This document shows positions 35,292 to 44,162 of a stretch of 64,000 nt of DNA, piece after piece. The position numbers were made by a program, and so were the translations under genes. Positions within the stretch are counted from its first letter, which is position 1. Each line of letters starts with the position of its first letter. Source of the DNA: Streptomyces sp. WM6386 (GTDB lineage Bacteria > Actinomycetota > Actinomycetes > Streptomycetales > Streptomycetaceae); assembly GCF_000972385.1 (NCBI RefSeq), contig NZ_JXTE01000001.1:1-64000 (forward strand), written 5' to 3'. The notes under the pieces were generated by a model. It made no database searches. It saw only the letters and a list, made by a program, of their open reading frames with translations, and had not been told where the DNA came from.

Positions 35292-37469
35292 TCAGACGCT
35301 GTCGATGCTCTCCACGTCTTCGTCCGGCTCTTCGAGTTCGTCGAGAACCCGCCACGCAAGGTCGGCGAGAGTCTCGCCCGAGGCGGTCGCCCACCGTGCG
35401 GTGCCCTGGTTGGCGACGGGCCGCTTCTCCCACTGTGCGAGCTCCCAAACGAGGGAGATCAGACCGGAAGGTGAGTATTGCCTGCCGTCGGCGGCCCAGA
35501 GGATCGGCTTGGTACGGTGCGGCACCCACGTGGCTCGCGACCGCTTCTCATCCTCGGCCAGCCAGTCCCGCAGGGCCTCGGCCTCCATTGGGTAACCCGT
35601 CGTGAGCGTGAGCGGGTCTCCCTCGTGGAGGACTGCCTTGTCGATGAGCACGGAGACGGCGTTGGGACGGCGGCGCTTGCGCTGTGCCGGCTTGCGACGG
35701 TACTTGTCCGCGGTAGCAGGGTCAGCCGGCGCCGCCGGGGCTCCCAGGACCCGGTCGCAGACCTCGCGGCAGCGTTCAATGTCCGCGCATACGGCGCGGA
35801 TCTGCGAGCGAACGGTGTACAACTCGTCAATCGCCGCGGCCACGGCGGGCAACAACTCCTTGACCAGCTGTGGTGTCCGCTCAACGGCCTGGGCAGCCCA
35901 TTCCCGCTTCGGGTCCGGCTCGTCGATGGCCTCGGTGTCGAGGCGGCGGAAAACCAGATGAGTGAGCAGATAGGTGCCGTGCTCGGTCAGGGCGACGCCC
36001 CGCCCCTCGTAGCGAGGGCGCAGTTCATGGAGGTTGCGGCGGACTTCTCGCAGGACCTGTACCGCGTTCCACAGAAGGTAGGCGCTCGGCTGGGGGCGGC
36101 GGAACAGAACGTCGTAGATTCCCTGCGACCCTCGTTCCCACAACACGTCCAGAGTGGTGGCGATGCGGGCCGCGTATTGGCTGTCGGGGTGGGCACAGGC
36201 CAGTGCGCAAGCGGCCTCGACGACTGTGCACCCGGTGTCCGGATGCGGTTCCAACTCGCTGCGGCGCACGCTGTATTCAAGGCCGAGCTCGGCACGCATC
36301 TCTTCGAGAATGGCGGCCTGCACGGTGTCCAAGGCGATGCGGTCGCGTGCTTCCACGCGGTTCTGGCGATTGGTGGCCTCGGTGGTCTGCCTGGCGAAGT
36401 CCGTGGCCTTGCCCGTCACGATGACGCGTACGCCGATCTGTGCCGACGCGGCGGTCTCGTCGTCGGCGACCGCCTCGGCGACGGACCTGACGGTCTGGGC
36501 CCCGTTGACGACGCTGGCGTTGTGCAGGACCAGATTGACCGGACGGGTGTACGGCGCCCGCATCGACTGGGGTGTCCTCACCACCGACTCGCAGAGGATC
36601 GTGACGCCGTTGTTGAAGTACAGGAAGTTCTCCGGTGCCGAAGTCAGCGTGCTGATCAGCTCGTTGTTGATGGCGGTCCGGCCGAGCGGATTACGGATGT
36701 TCAGGTTGAACAGGTTGCTGCCGTGCCCCACCCACTCGGCCACCTGCCCGGCCTCGACGACGCCTTGGTACGACTCGTACGGCGAACTGATCTCGAACCA
36801 CGGGAACAGGTCGGCCGTGAGCTCGACCGGCTGGGGCGCCAGGTCGCTGCGGACCGATCCCCATACCTCGTTCGACAGGATGATCCGATGGTCCAGGACC
36901 TCGCCATGTCGGTTGAACTCCTTCTCGCCGTCGATCAGGGCGTGCCGGAAGCCCTCGCTCACCTCGTCGGCCCGCATCAGGACGACGACCTGGGTCACGG
37001 GGACGGGCCCCTTCGACATGACGGTCTTCGCCAGCTCGGCCAGTTGCCTGCCCCGCGGATTGAACGCGGCGAAGTCCTCGTCGTCGATGAGCCGCAGACC
37101 GGCCAGCAGCTCCAGGACCGCCAGCCGCTCACCCTTGGCCGTGCCGTCCTTGCTCCATTTCCCCTGCACGAGAAAGACGTGCGGATCGGGCCCGTCCACC
37201 ACGGCGATGGCATCGATGCCCTTGTCCGCCACGCCGTCGATGACGGTGAGGGCCGCCTCCTGCGGGCTGAACCCGGTGACGATCCGCACGGCCTGTGCCG
37301 TAAGAGCCCGGGAAAGCAGACGCGGTTCCTGCTGGTTGGCCGGCATACCCTCCAGGTCACTGTCGTCGATCAGCCGCGGGTCCAGGTAGACGGTGCGCAG
37401 CGCCTGCTTGACCTGACGGACCTGAAGGATCACGTCCTCGTTGCCGCTGCCGACGTTCTTCCCGCTCAT
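35292..37469 (-). CDS. AIPR (abortive infection phage resistance) family protein
   Basis: A 725-residue protein starting at ATG behind GCGGAGGGGCGGAAG. The family core is clear: NPLGRTAINNELISTL, NFLYFNNGVTILCES and HNASVVNGAQTVRS. Upstream of it, GIDAIAVV (Asp86) followed by FLVQGKW (Gln102-x-Lys104) forms a PD-(D/E/Q)XK-type nuclease pattern like that of Mrr. The C-terminal 200 residues are helical with a basic KYRRKPAQRKRRR stretch. AIPR proteins were first described in lactococcal phage abortive infection. It lies 96 bases upstream of the helicase and 99 bases downstream of the kinase, on the same strand. Confidence 0.88.
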   Translation of the reverse strand: MSGKNVGSGNEDVILQVRQVKQALRTVYLDPRLIDDSDLEGMPANQQEPRLLSRALTAQAVRIVTGFSPQEAALTVIDGVADKGIDAIAVVDGPDPHVFLVQGKWSKDGTAKGERLAVLELLAGLRLIDDEDFAAFNPRGRQLAELAKTVMSKGPVPVTQVVVLMRADEVSEGFRHALIDGEKEFNRHGEVLDHRIILSNEVWGSVRSDLAPQPVELTADLFPWFEISSPYESYQGVVEAGQVAEWVGHGSNLFNLNIRNPLGRTAINNELISTLTSAPENFLYFNNGVTILCESVVRTPQSMRAPYTRPVNLVLHNASVVNGAQTVRSVAEAVADDETAASAQIGVRVIVTGKATDFARQTTEATNRQNRVEARDRIALDTVQAAILEEMRAELGLEYSVRRSELEPHPDTGCTVVEAACALACAHPDSQYAARIATTLDVLWERGSQGIYDVLFRRPQPSAYLLWNAVQVLREVRRNLHELRPRYEGRGVALTEHGTYLLTHLVFRRLDTEAIDEPDPKREWAAQAVERTPQLVKELLPAVAAAIDELYTVRSQIRAVCADIERCREVCDRVLGAPAAPADPATADKYRRKPAQRKRRRPNAVSVLIDKAVLHEGDPLTLTTGYPMEAEALRDWLAEDEKRSRATWVPHRTKPILWAADGRQYSPSGLISLVWELAQWEKRPVANQGTARWATASGETLADLAWRVLDELEEPDEDVESIDSV

Positions 37470-37568
37470 GCTTCCGCCCCTCCGCGGGGGCGCCGCCACG
37501 CACACTCCCGCACGCACGCCCTGACCAGCAAAATCCTCACAAGTCTGCCGGAACGAACCGGGTTTCAC

Positions 37569-39215
37569 TCACGATCCGGTGCCATCCAGGCCGAGCCGGA
37601 TGAGGGCAAGGGCTTCGGTGACCTCCACGGTCAGTTCGTCCGCGGCGCCGTACACGAGACACAGGTCGTCGTGGAGCGGTCCCAGGAGCTGCTGGGCCTC
37701 CTCCGTACTGCCCTGCGCGAGCAGCAGCATGCCGATGTCCCGGCGCAGCATGACGGCTTCCTCGCTGACGTCGCTGTCGACGGTCCGTACGACGTCGAGG
37801 ACGTCCCGCAGCGTCGCCAACGCGTCCGTGACCTGGCCGAGCTCGGCACGGCAACGAGCCGCCTGCGCACGGCAGTCGAGGGCTGGCTTGCTGGTGGGCC
37901 CGCTGATCCGGGAGTGCGTGGCGGCGAGCGCCTCGAACTCGGGAAGCGCGGCTCGGAAGTCGCCGCCGAGCAGACGGCTGACCGCCCGGCGCATCCGCAG
38001 CGCGAGGACGACCTTGTTCTCCGCCCCCAGCGCACGGCCGGCGGGCTCGATCAGTTCGCCGACCACCTCGGCGGCCTGCGCGAACCGGTCCTCCTCCATG
38101 AGGGCGTCGTAGTGCTCGCGCATCTCTCTGATCTGCGCGCGAAGGGTCTCGGGCAGCGGCGCGGGTGCGGGTACGACGGCGGGAGCATCGGGCACCGCGA
38201 CACCGGGCTGCGCGGCTGCTCCGGCCCGTCGGCGTGGCGCGTACGGGCGGCGGAACACACCGGTCGGGTCGGGTGCCCCGGCCGGTCCCGCCTCGTGCGG
38301 TGCGGGCTCTTCGCCGGCAGTCGGCAGGAAGGGCCGCAGCCGCTCATACACCTCCTGTACGTCCGCGGGGCGTGCCTCGGGCGCCTTGCACAGCAGGTGC
38401 AGGACGAGTTCCTCCAACTCGGCCGGCACATCGGCGCGCAGCTGCCGCAGCGGTGTCGGTGTGGCGTTGACGTGCTGGAACATCACCAGGTACTCACTGT
38501 CCGCGGTGAACACCAGCCGCCCGCTGAGCAGTTCGTGCAGCACGCATCCCAGCGCGTACAGGTCGGCCTGTGGAGTGACCTGCCCGCCGCGCACCTGCTC
38601 CGGCGACATGTACTGGTACGTGCCGATGGGGCTGCCGGTCGCGGTCAGTTTGGTGACGTCGGTCCGCAGGATCGCCGCGATCCCGAAGTCGAGCACCTTC
38701 ACCGTGCCGTCCCGCGCGACGATGACGTTGCTCGGCTTGAGGTCGCGGTGGATGACCGGCACGTCGTGCGCGTACGACAGCACCGTGGCGACCTGGGCGG
38801 CGACGGCCACGGCCCAGCTGACGGGTAGCGGTCGGTCGGGATGGATGTAGTTCGTCAGCGGGACGCCGTCGACCAGTTCCATGACGAGGAACAGATGCTC
38901 GTACGTGTCGTCCAGCACCGCGTCGTACACCTGCGGCACGCCCGGGTGCTGGATGCGCGCGGTGATCCGGGCCTCGCGCTTGAAACGTTTGGCCAGCTCC
39001 TCGGCGAGCTGCCGGGAGGTGGCGGCCTGCCCCCGGATCACCTTCACGGCGACGGGCCGGTCCAGTACGGCGTCGTAACCGCGCCACACGTCGCCCATAC
39101 CGCCGTGGCTGAGCTCGTCCAGCAGTTCGTAACGCCCCGCGACCGGCTTCTGCGGCACCCGTGCCCCCGTCGAGTGTTCTCGCCGGCGTGCGGTGGGTCG
39201 GCGCCGGTCCGACAT
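37569..39215 (-). CDS. Serine/threonine protein kinase with helical C-terminal region
   Basis: A 548-residue cytoplasmic Hanks-type kinase. The glycine loop is ELSHGGMGDVW, the VAIK-type lysine is in PVAVKVIRG, the catalytic loop is VIHRDLKPSN, metal binding is DFGIA, and APE is the YMSPEQ stretch. After a proline-rich linker (about 300-355) the C-terminal 190 residues form TPR-like helices. There is no membrane segment or PASTA domain, unlike PknB. It precedes AIPR and helicase genes on the same strand, so it may sense infection and phosphorylate those partners (inference). No good ribosome-binding site is seen at 39215, so the start is less certain. Confidence 0.87.
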   Translation of the reverse strand: MSDRRRPTARRREHSTGARVPQKPVAGRYELLDELSHGGMGDVWRGYDAVLDRPVAVKVIRGQAATSRQLAEELAKRFKREARITARIQHPGVPQVYDAVLDDTYEHLFLVMELVDGVPLTNYIHPDRPLPVSWAVAVAAQVATVLSYAHDVPVIHRDLKPSNVIVARDGTVKVLDFGIAAILRTDVTKLTATGSPIGTYQYMSPEQVRGGQVTPQADLYALGCVLHELLSGRLVFTADSEYLVMFQHVNATPTPLRQLRADVPAELEELVLHLLCKAPEARPADVQEVYERLRPFLPTAGEEPAPHEAGPAGAPDPTGVFRRPYAPRRRAGAAAQPGVAVPDAPAVVPAPAPLPETLRAQIREMREHYDALMEEDRFAQAAEVVGELIEPAGRALGAENKVVLALRMRRAVSRLLGGDFRAALPEFEALAATHSRISGPTSKPALDCRAQAARCRAELGQVTDALATLRDVLDVVRTVDSDVSEEAVMLRRDIGMLLLAQGSTEEAQQLLGPLHDDLCLVYGAADELTVEVTEALALIRLGLDGTGS

Positions 39216-39268
39216 ATCGGGGACAAGTTTCGGGGGTGGGGCGATCTTCCGTCCAGTCGGCGGGCCGG

Positions 39269-39769
39269 TTACCGATCAGGAGTGGCCGGATCGTGCGTGT
39301 CGGCCGGGACCGCCAGCTGCGCCCAGATCGTCTTTCCCGGGCCGTCGGCGCGGGGGCGCCAGCCCCAGAGGTCCGCGAGCGCGTCGACGAGGAGCAGGCC
39401 GCGTCCGTCGGTTCGGCTGCCGGTGGGATCGGCGGGCACCGGGGTGGGGAGTCGCTCACCGCGGGTGTCGGCCACTTCGATGCGTACGGACCTGTCGTGG
39501 GCGGTGAGCTGAAGGTGGAAGTCACGGCCCGGAACGTGCCCGTGCTGGACGGCGTTGGCGCACAGTTCGGCGGCGATGAGGGTGAGGGCGTCGTGTGCGG
39601 CGGTGCCGTACGGGATGCCCCACGTGTCGAGGCGCACTGCGCACAGGCGGCGGGCGAGACGGGCGCCGCGCGGGGTGGAGCTGAAGCGCATCGCGAAGTG
39701 GTGGGTGGGGAGGAGGAGTTGGGCGGCGGGTTGGCTGGTGGGGGTGGTGCTCGCGGGATTGCTGGTCAT
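39269..39769 (-). CDS. ATP-binding protein (HATPase, anti-sigma factor-like)
   Basis: A 166-residue RsbW/SpoIIAB-like ATPase. The N box is LIAAELCANAVQHG, followed by VADTRGERLP and the G-rich GSRTDGRGLLLVDALAD. It lacks an obvious anti-sigma kinase partner here. It is divergent from an XRE regulator and a DUF397 gene, the standard WhiJ-type grouping in Streptomyces. The ATG start is supported by the conserved N-terminus. It lies 53 bases upstream of the kinase gene on the same strand. Confidence 0.85.
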   Translation of the reverse strand: MTSNPASTTPTSQPAAQLLLPTHHFAMRFSSTPRGARLARRLCAVRLDTWGIPYGTAAHDALTLIAAELCANAVQHGHVPGRDFHLQLTAHDRSVRIEVADTRGERLPTPVPADPTGSRTDGRGLLLVDALADLWGWRPRADGPGKTIWAQLAVPADTHDPATPDR

Positions 39770-39884
39770 GACTCCACGGTGGGCTCTGGTGGCGTAGCGT
39801 GACCATAGGTGACGCGCCGTCGCGGGTCGGTTGTACGCGGGGGTGCGGTGTGTGTACGTGCGGTGCGGGCGGGCGGAGGCGACC

Positions 39885-40721
39885 ATGCGGGGCGACGAGG
39901 TGGGGCAGCGGCCGGAGGACGAGCCGGGCTCGGGCATCGTGGTCGCTTTCGGGCGGCAGTTGAAGCTGCTGCGGGAGCGAGCGGGGCTGGACCGGGCGGC
40001 GTTCGGGAAGCTGATGGGGTACGCGGCGGACTCGATCGCGTCGATCGAACAGGGGCGGCGGATTCCGCAGCCGAAGTTCATTGACCGTGCGGATGAGGTG
40101 TTGGGGGCCGGGGGTGTGTTGGTGGCCCTCAAGGAGGAGCTTGAGCGGGCTCAGTATCCGGCGTTCTTCCGGGACGTGGCCCGACTGGAAGCCGAGGCGG
40201 TGTGCCTGCACGTGTACGCGACCTTGGCCGTGCCCGGCTTGCTGCAGACCGAGGACTACGCGCGCGCTGTGTTCACGATGCGGCGCCCTCTCCTTGACGA
40301 AGAGACTGTCGAGCAGCGCATCACAGCCCGTTTGGCACGGCAGGACATCTTCATGCGCAGGCCGTTGCCGACACTCAGCTTCGTGATCGAGGAGTCGGTC
40401 CTTCGGCGGCCGGTTGGCGGGTGGCCGGTACTACAGGGCCAGCTTGAGCAGATCCTTTTGCATGGTCAGCGGAGGAACGTGGAGATCCAGGTCATGCCCA
40501 ATGACCGCACGGAACACTGCGGGTTGGGCGGGCCGTTCACCTTGATCGAGAACCGCGAGGGGCGGAGGATGGCCTACGTTGAGGTCCAGCGGAACAGCCG
40601 TCTGTACACAGAACGTGCGATGGTGCGGGATGCCGAAGAGCAGTACGGCATCCTCCGAGCGCAGGCCCTGACACCGCGCGACTCGCTGGCCTTCGTCGAG
40701 GGACTTCTGGGAGAGAAATGA
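39885..40721 (+). CDS. XRE-family (WhiJ-like) regulator
   Basis: A 278-residue protein with an N-terminal helix-turn-helix (FGRQLKLLRERAGLDRAAFG, then YAADSIASIEQG) and the long DUF5753-type C-terminal domain (VPGLLQTEDYARAVF; VLQGQLEQILLHGQRRNVEI; GPFTLIEN). Such proteins regulate development and neighbouring DUF397 genes in streptomycetes. The ATG has a GGCGGAGGCG site. It is coupled to the DUF397 gene by an ATGA overlap. Confidence 0.9.
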   Translation: MRGDEVGQRPEDEPGSGIVVAFGRQLKLLRERAGLDRAAFGKLMGYAADSIASIEQGRRIPQPKFIDRADEVLGAGGVLVALKEELERAQYPAFFRDVARLEAEAVCLHVYATLAVPGLLQTEDYARAVFTMRRPLLDEETVEQRITARLARQDIFMRRPLPTLSFVIEESVLRRPVGGWPVLQGQLEQILLHGQRRNVEIQVMPNDRTEHCGLGGPFTLIENREGRRMAYVEVQRNSRLYTERAMVRDAEEQYGILRAQALTPRDSLAFVEGLLGEK

Positions 40722-40924
40722 TCCGCCAGGGTATTGAGCCGACTGTCCCCGAGTCGGCCTGGTTCAAGAGCAGCTACAGCAGTGGTGAGGGTGGCGAATG
40801 CGTTGAGGTTGCCCCGGCACCCGGAGCGGTCCTGATACGGGACTCCAAGCAACTCGCCGGACCTGTGCTGGCCGTTGGGGCGGACGCATGGGCTGGGTTC
40901 GTGGCGTTGACCGCGGGCCGCTGA
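40718..40924 (+). CDS. DUF397 domain protein
   Basis: A 68-residue protein with the DUF397 pattern: AWFKSSYSSGEGGECVEVA near the N-terminus, then IRDSK, and a final WAGFVALTAGR. It overlaps the XRE gene and is its usual partner. Short, cytoplasmic, mechanism not settled. Confidence 0.92.
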   Translation: MIRQGIEPTVPESAWFKSSYSSGEGGECVEVAPAPGAVLIRDSKQLAGPVLAVGADAWAGFVALTAGR

Positions 40925-40939
40925 CCCGTCCCGGAGGCC

Positions 40940-40969
40940 GGAGGGTCCCGTCGTACGGCGGGGCCCTCC
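40940..40969. terminator. Bidirectional terminator between DUF397 and hsdR
   Basis: GGAGGGTCCCG pairs with CGGGGCCCTCC (11 pairs including one G-T), with an 8-base loop, between convergent genes. Confidence 0.75.
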
Positions 40970-40982
40970 GACGCATCCCGAA

Positions 40983-43900
40983 CTACACGTCGTCCAGGCC
41001 CTCTTCGTTGCGGATCATCCGCCATGCCGCGCGGCGCGCACTCCGGTCCAGGTTCGACTTGAAGCTGCGGTCGGCGCCGAAGTAGCGCTTGCCGAGGGTG
41101 TCGATGGTGGAGACGTGATCCATCATGTAGCCGTTGAACGCCTTGTCGAAGACGACACCGAAGTTGTCCTCGTCGTTGACGACGGCGGCGGCACGGACCT
41201 TGGGGTCGTTCTTGGCGGCGTTGAACGCAGGGAGCACATCCTCCTCGGCGAACTCGGTGCCGAACTTCGCGTTGAACTTGTCGATGAGTTCGGAGAGCAG
41301 TGACCTCTCCGCGTCCTTGGCGCCGCCCACGCCGTCGCCGAACCCCTTGAGTTCGGCAGGACCCTCGGGATTGAGAGAGACATCGTGCTCGCCGGTCTTC
41401 GCGACGCGCAGGTGGCTGAGGTCGACTTCGCCTATGTCGACGCCACCGTCCCCCTGCCGGGGAAGCCGGTTGAGGAGGTAGCGCCCGTAGAGGTGCAGCC
41501 GCTCCAGGTCGGGATCCTGGTACGGCACGATCTGCGCGAGGAAGCCGTACTTACGGACGTAGTCGTTGAGGTTGGCGCGGAAGTCCTCCGCGGTCTCGAC
41601 GTCGTCGTCCTCCTCGCTCTCCATCAGCACGGTGAAGCGGATGACGGCGGGGGAGAGGAGCCGGTACAGCTCGGCGTGCAGCTTCTCCCACTTGGCCTGT
41701 GAACCGCCCGCCTTCGCCTTCGCCTCGAAATACGCGGTGGCGAACTCGTCCATGTCCTGCTCTGAGATGACCGGGGCCGACATGACGCGGCTCTGTGCGG
41801 TGTAGAGGAGGTTGGGGTCGGAGGGGAGAGTCTCCGCTTCCTCGAAGTACGGGGTGAAGGCCTCCTTTATGTCCTCGGCCTCGTTGACGAAGTCCAGGAC
41901 GGCGAGGTCTGACTGGGACTTGCGCTCGGCGGTGCGGTTGAGGCGGGACAGGGTCTGGACGGCCGCGATGCCAGTCAGCGTCTTGTTGACGTACATCGTG
42001 GTGAGGAGCGGCTGGTCGAAGCCGGTCTGGTACTTCTCGGCGACGACGAGAATCTTGTACTCCTGCTGCCCCTTGCCGCCGGCCTTCACGGCCTTGTCGT
42101 CAGCCCGGGTGTAAGCGAAGGCCTTGGGCAGCGCGCTCTCGGACAGCCCGTCGTTCTCCTTGACCTCGGTGGTCTCCTCGCCGTCGATGGTGAGGGATCC
42201 GGAGATAGCGACGAGGACGCCTAGGTCGGGGTACTTGGTGTCGTAGTCGCGGTCCTTGATGTAGCTCTTGATGGCACGGGCCATCTGCACGGCGGAGTGC
42301 CGGGATGCCGTGACGACCATGGCCTTCGCTCGTCCGCCGAGGCGACCGCGGCTGTGGGTCACGAAGTGCTCGACGATCACCATGGCGTGCTGCGAGACGG
42401 TGTGCTCGTGGGTGAGCGCGAACCGGGCGAGGAGGGTGTTCGCCTTGGAGGGGTCGACCTCCTTCTCGTCCGGGTTCTGGTTCACCAGCTTCCAGTACGT
42501 GTCGTAAGTGACGTAGTGGCGCAGCGGGTCGAGGATGAACCCTTCCTCGATGGCCTGGCGCATGGAGTACGTGTGGAAGGGCCGGTAGACAGCCTTGCCG
42601 TTCTCGGAGTCCTCGGTGCCGAAGAGTTCGAGGGTCTTCGCCTTCGGTGTGGCGGTGAAGGCGAAGTAGGAGAGGTTGGCGGCCCGCGAACGCTCGACGG
42701 CCTTCGCCTTGAGCTTGTCGTCCAGGGTGACCGTGGTCGCGCCAGCGTCCTCGGAGTCGGAGTCCAGGCCGAGGTCGCGCAGGGCGGACTTGACGGCGAC
42801 GGAGGCGTCCCCGGACTGCGACGAGTGCGCCTCATCGACGACGATCGCGAAACGGGTGCCCTTGAACTCGGTGGGATGCTCTTTGAGGTAGGTGAGCAGC
42901 GCGGGGAACGAGTGCAGCGTGACGGTGACGATCTTGCCGGTGTCCCGGGCGAGGGCGCGGGCGAGCTGCTCACTCTTCGCGCCGTGCTTCTCGTCGATCT
43001 TCACGACCAAGCCGTCGGTCTGCGAGAAACTGCCTACGGTTTCCCGGAGTTGGGCGTCAAGATTGCGACGGTCCGTAATGACGATGACCTTGTCGAAGAC
43101 GGGTTCGCCGGGCGAGATCCGGTTGTTCTGGAGCGCCTCGGTGTCGAGGAGGCGTGGATCGGTGTCGGCGTGCAGGTCACTGAGCCGGTGGGCCAGCCAG
43201 CCGATGGTGTTCGACTTGCCGGAGCCGGCGGAGGCCATGACGAGGTAGTTGTGCCCGGCGCCGTGCGTCGCCGCGTGGGCGGTCAGCTTCTTGACCACGT
43301 CCCACTGGTGGTAGCGGGGGAAGAACGTGGACTTGGTTGTCCCGCCGCCGGGCGTCTTGTGCTTCTGCTGGTGCGCGAAACGCTGGAGGAGGTCGAGCCA
43401 GTTGTCACGTTGCCAGACCTGCTCCCAGAGGTAGGAGGTCGCGTACGTACCGTGGGCGGTCGGCTCCGGGTTCCCGGCTCCGCCGGGGCGACCCGGGCCC
43501 TTCGAGCCGGTGTTGAAGGGCAGGAACTGGGTGCTCTTGCCGCGCAGTTGAGTGGTTACGAAGACCAGGTCGGGGTCTATGGCGAAGTTCGCGATGACCC
43601 GGCGCGTGAAGATCAGCTCGGTCGGGTCGCGGTCGGTCCGGTACTGCTCCTTGGCGTGCTCGACTCCCTGACCGGTGAGGGGGTTCTTCAACTCCGCCGT
43701 GGCGACGGGGATTCCGTTGAGGAAGAGAGTCAGGTCGAGACGGTGACCCCAGTCGGCCTGCTTGGTGGCGTAGGGGAGTTCGCGAACGACGGTGAGGCGG
43801 TTGGCGCGGTAGCCGTCGAGGACGGAGTCGTCAGCGACGAGGTTCGGCTTGAAGTAGGCGACGCGGAGTAGGACGCCGCGGTCCTTGACGCCGTTCCGGA

Positions 43901-44162
43901 GGACGTGGAGCAGGCCGTCCTCGGCGATGGCTCGGTCCAGACGCTGAGCGAAACCTCGCTGGGCCTCGTTGGCGTCGCCGTAGACGCTACGGAGTTCGTG
44001 CCACTCGTCGGGCTGGGTTTCGCCGAGGAACGTGAACAACTCGTTGGTGTCCAGGCCGAGGTCGGGGCGGTAATCCTCGGGGTTCGCTTCGCGCCAGCCG
44101 CCCTCACGGAGGGCGGCGACTATGGCGGAGCCGAAGGCGGACTCGCTGTGTACGGGGCTCAT
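40983..44162 (-). CDS. hsdR: Type I restriction enzyme, R (restriction/translocase) subunit
   Basis: A 1059-residue protein. The N-terminal endonuclease domain has Asp143 (RLDLTL) and Glu157-x-Lys159 (ATAELKN), a PD-(D/E)XK site. The SF2 motor has Walker A SAGSGKS (311-317) and DEAHSSQ, followed by a YQTGFDQPLL and QTLSRLNRT motif VI region. The C-terminal helical part contacts HsdM. It overlaps hsdS by four bases, completing the hsdM-hsdS-hsdR operon. It cleaves unmethylated DNA after ATP-driven translocation. Confidence 0.96.
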   Translation of the reverse strand: MSPVHSESAFGSAIVAALREGGWREANPEDYRPDLGLDTNELFTFLGETQPDEWHELRSVYGDANEAQRGFAQRLDRAIAEDGLLHVLRNGVKDRGVLLRVAYFKPNLVADDSVLDGYRANRLTVVRELPYATKQADWGHRLDLTLFLNGIPVATAELKNPLTGQGVEHAKEQYRTDRDPTELIFTRRVIANFAIDPDLVFVTTQLRGKSTQFLPFNTGSKGPGRPGGAGNPEPTAHGTYATSYLWEQVWQRDNWLDLLQRFAHQQKHKTPGGGTTKSTFFPRYHQWDVVKKLTAHAATHGAGHNYLVMASAGSGKSNTIGWLAHRLSDLHADTDPRLLDTEALQNNRISPGEPVFDKVIVITDRRNLDAQLRETVGSFSQTDGLVVKIDEKHGAKSEQLARALARDTGKIVTVTLHSFPALLTYLKEHPTEFKGTRFAIVVDEAHSSQSGDASVAVKSALRDLGLDSDSEDAGATTVTLDDKLKAKAVERSRAANLSYFAFTATPKAKTLELFGTEDSENGKAVYRPFHTYSMRQAIEEGFILDPLRHYVTYDTYWKLVNQNPDEKEVDPSKANTLLARFALTHEHTVSQHAMVIVEHFVTHSRGRLGGRAKAMVVTASRHSAVQMARAIKSYIKDRDYDTKYPDLGVLVAISGSLTIDGEETTEVKENDGLSESALPKAFAYTRADDKAVKAGGKGQQEYKILVVAEKYQTGFDQPLLTTMYVNKTLTGIAAVQTLSRLNRTAERKSQSDLAVLDFVNEAEDIKEAFTPYFEEAETLPSDPNLLYTAQSRVMSAPVISEQDMDEFATAYFEAKAKAGGSQAKWEKLHAELYRLLSPAVIRFTVLMESEEDDDVETAEDFRANLNDYVRKYGFLAQIVPYQDPDLERLHLYGRYLLNRLPRQGDGGVDIGEVDLSHLRVAKTGEHDVSLNPEGPAELKGFGDGVGGAKDAERSLLSELIDKFNAKFGTEFAEEDVLPAFNAAKNDPKVRAAAVVNDEDNFGVVFDKAFNGYMMDHVSTIDTLGKRYFGADRSFKSNLDRSARRAAWRMIRNEEGLDDV

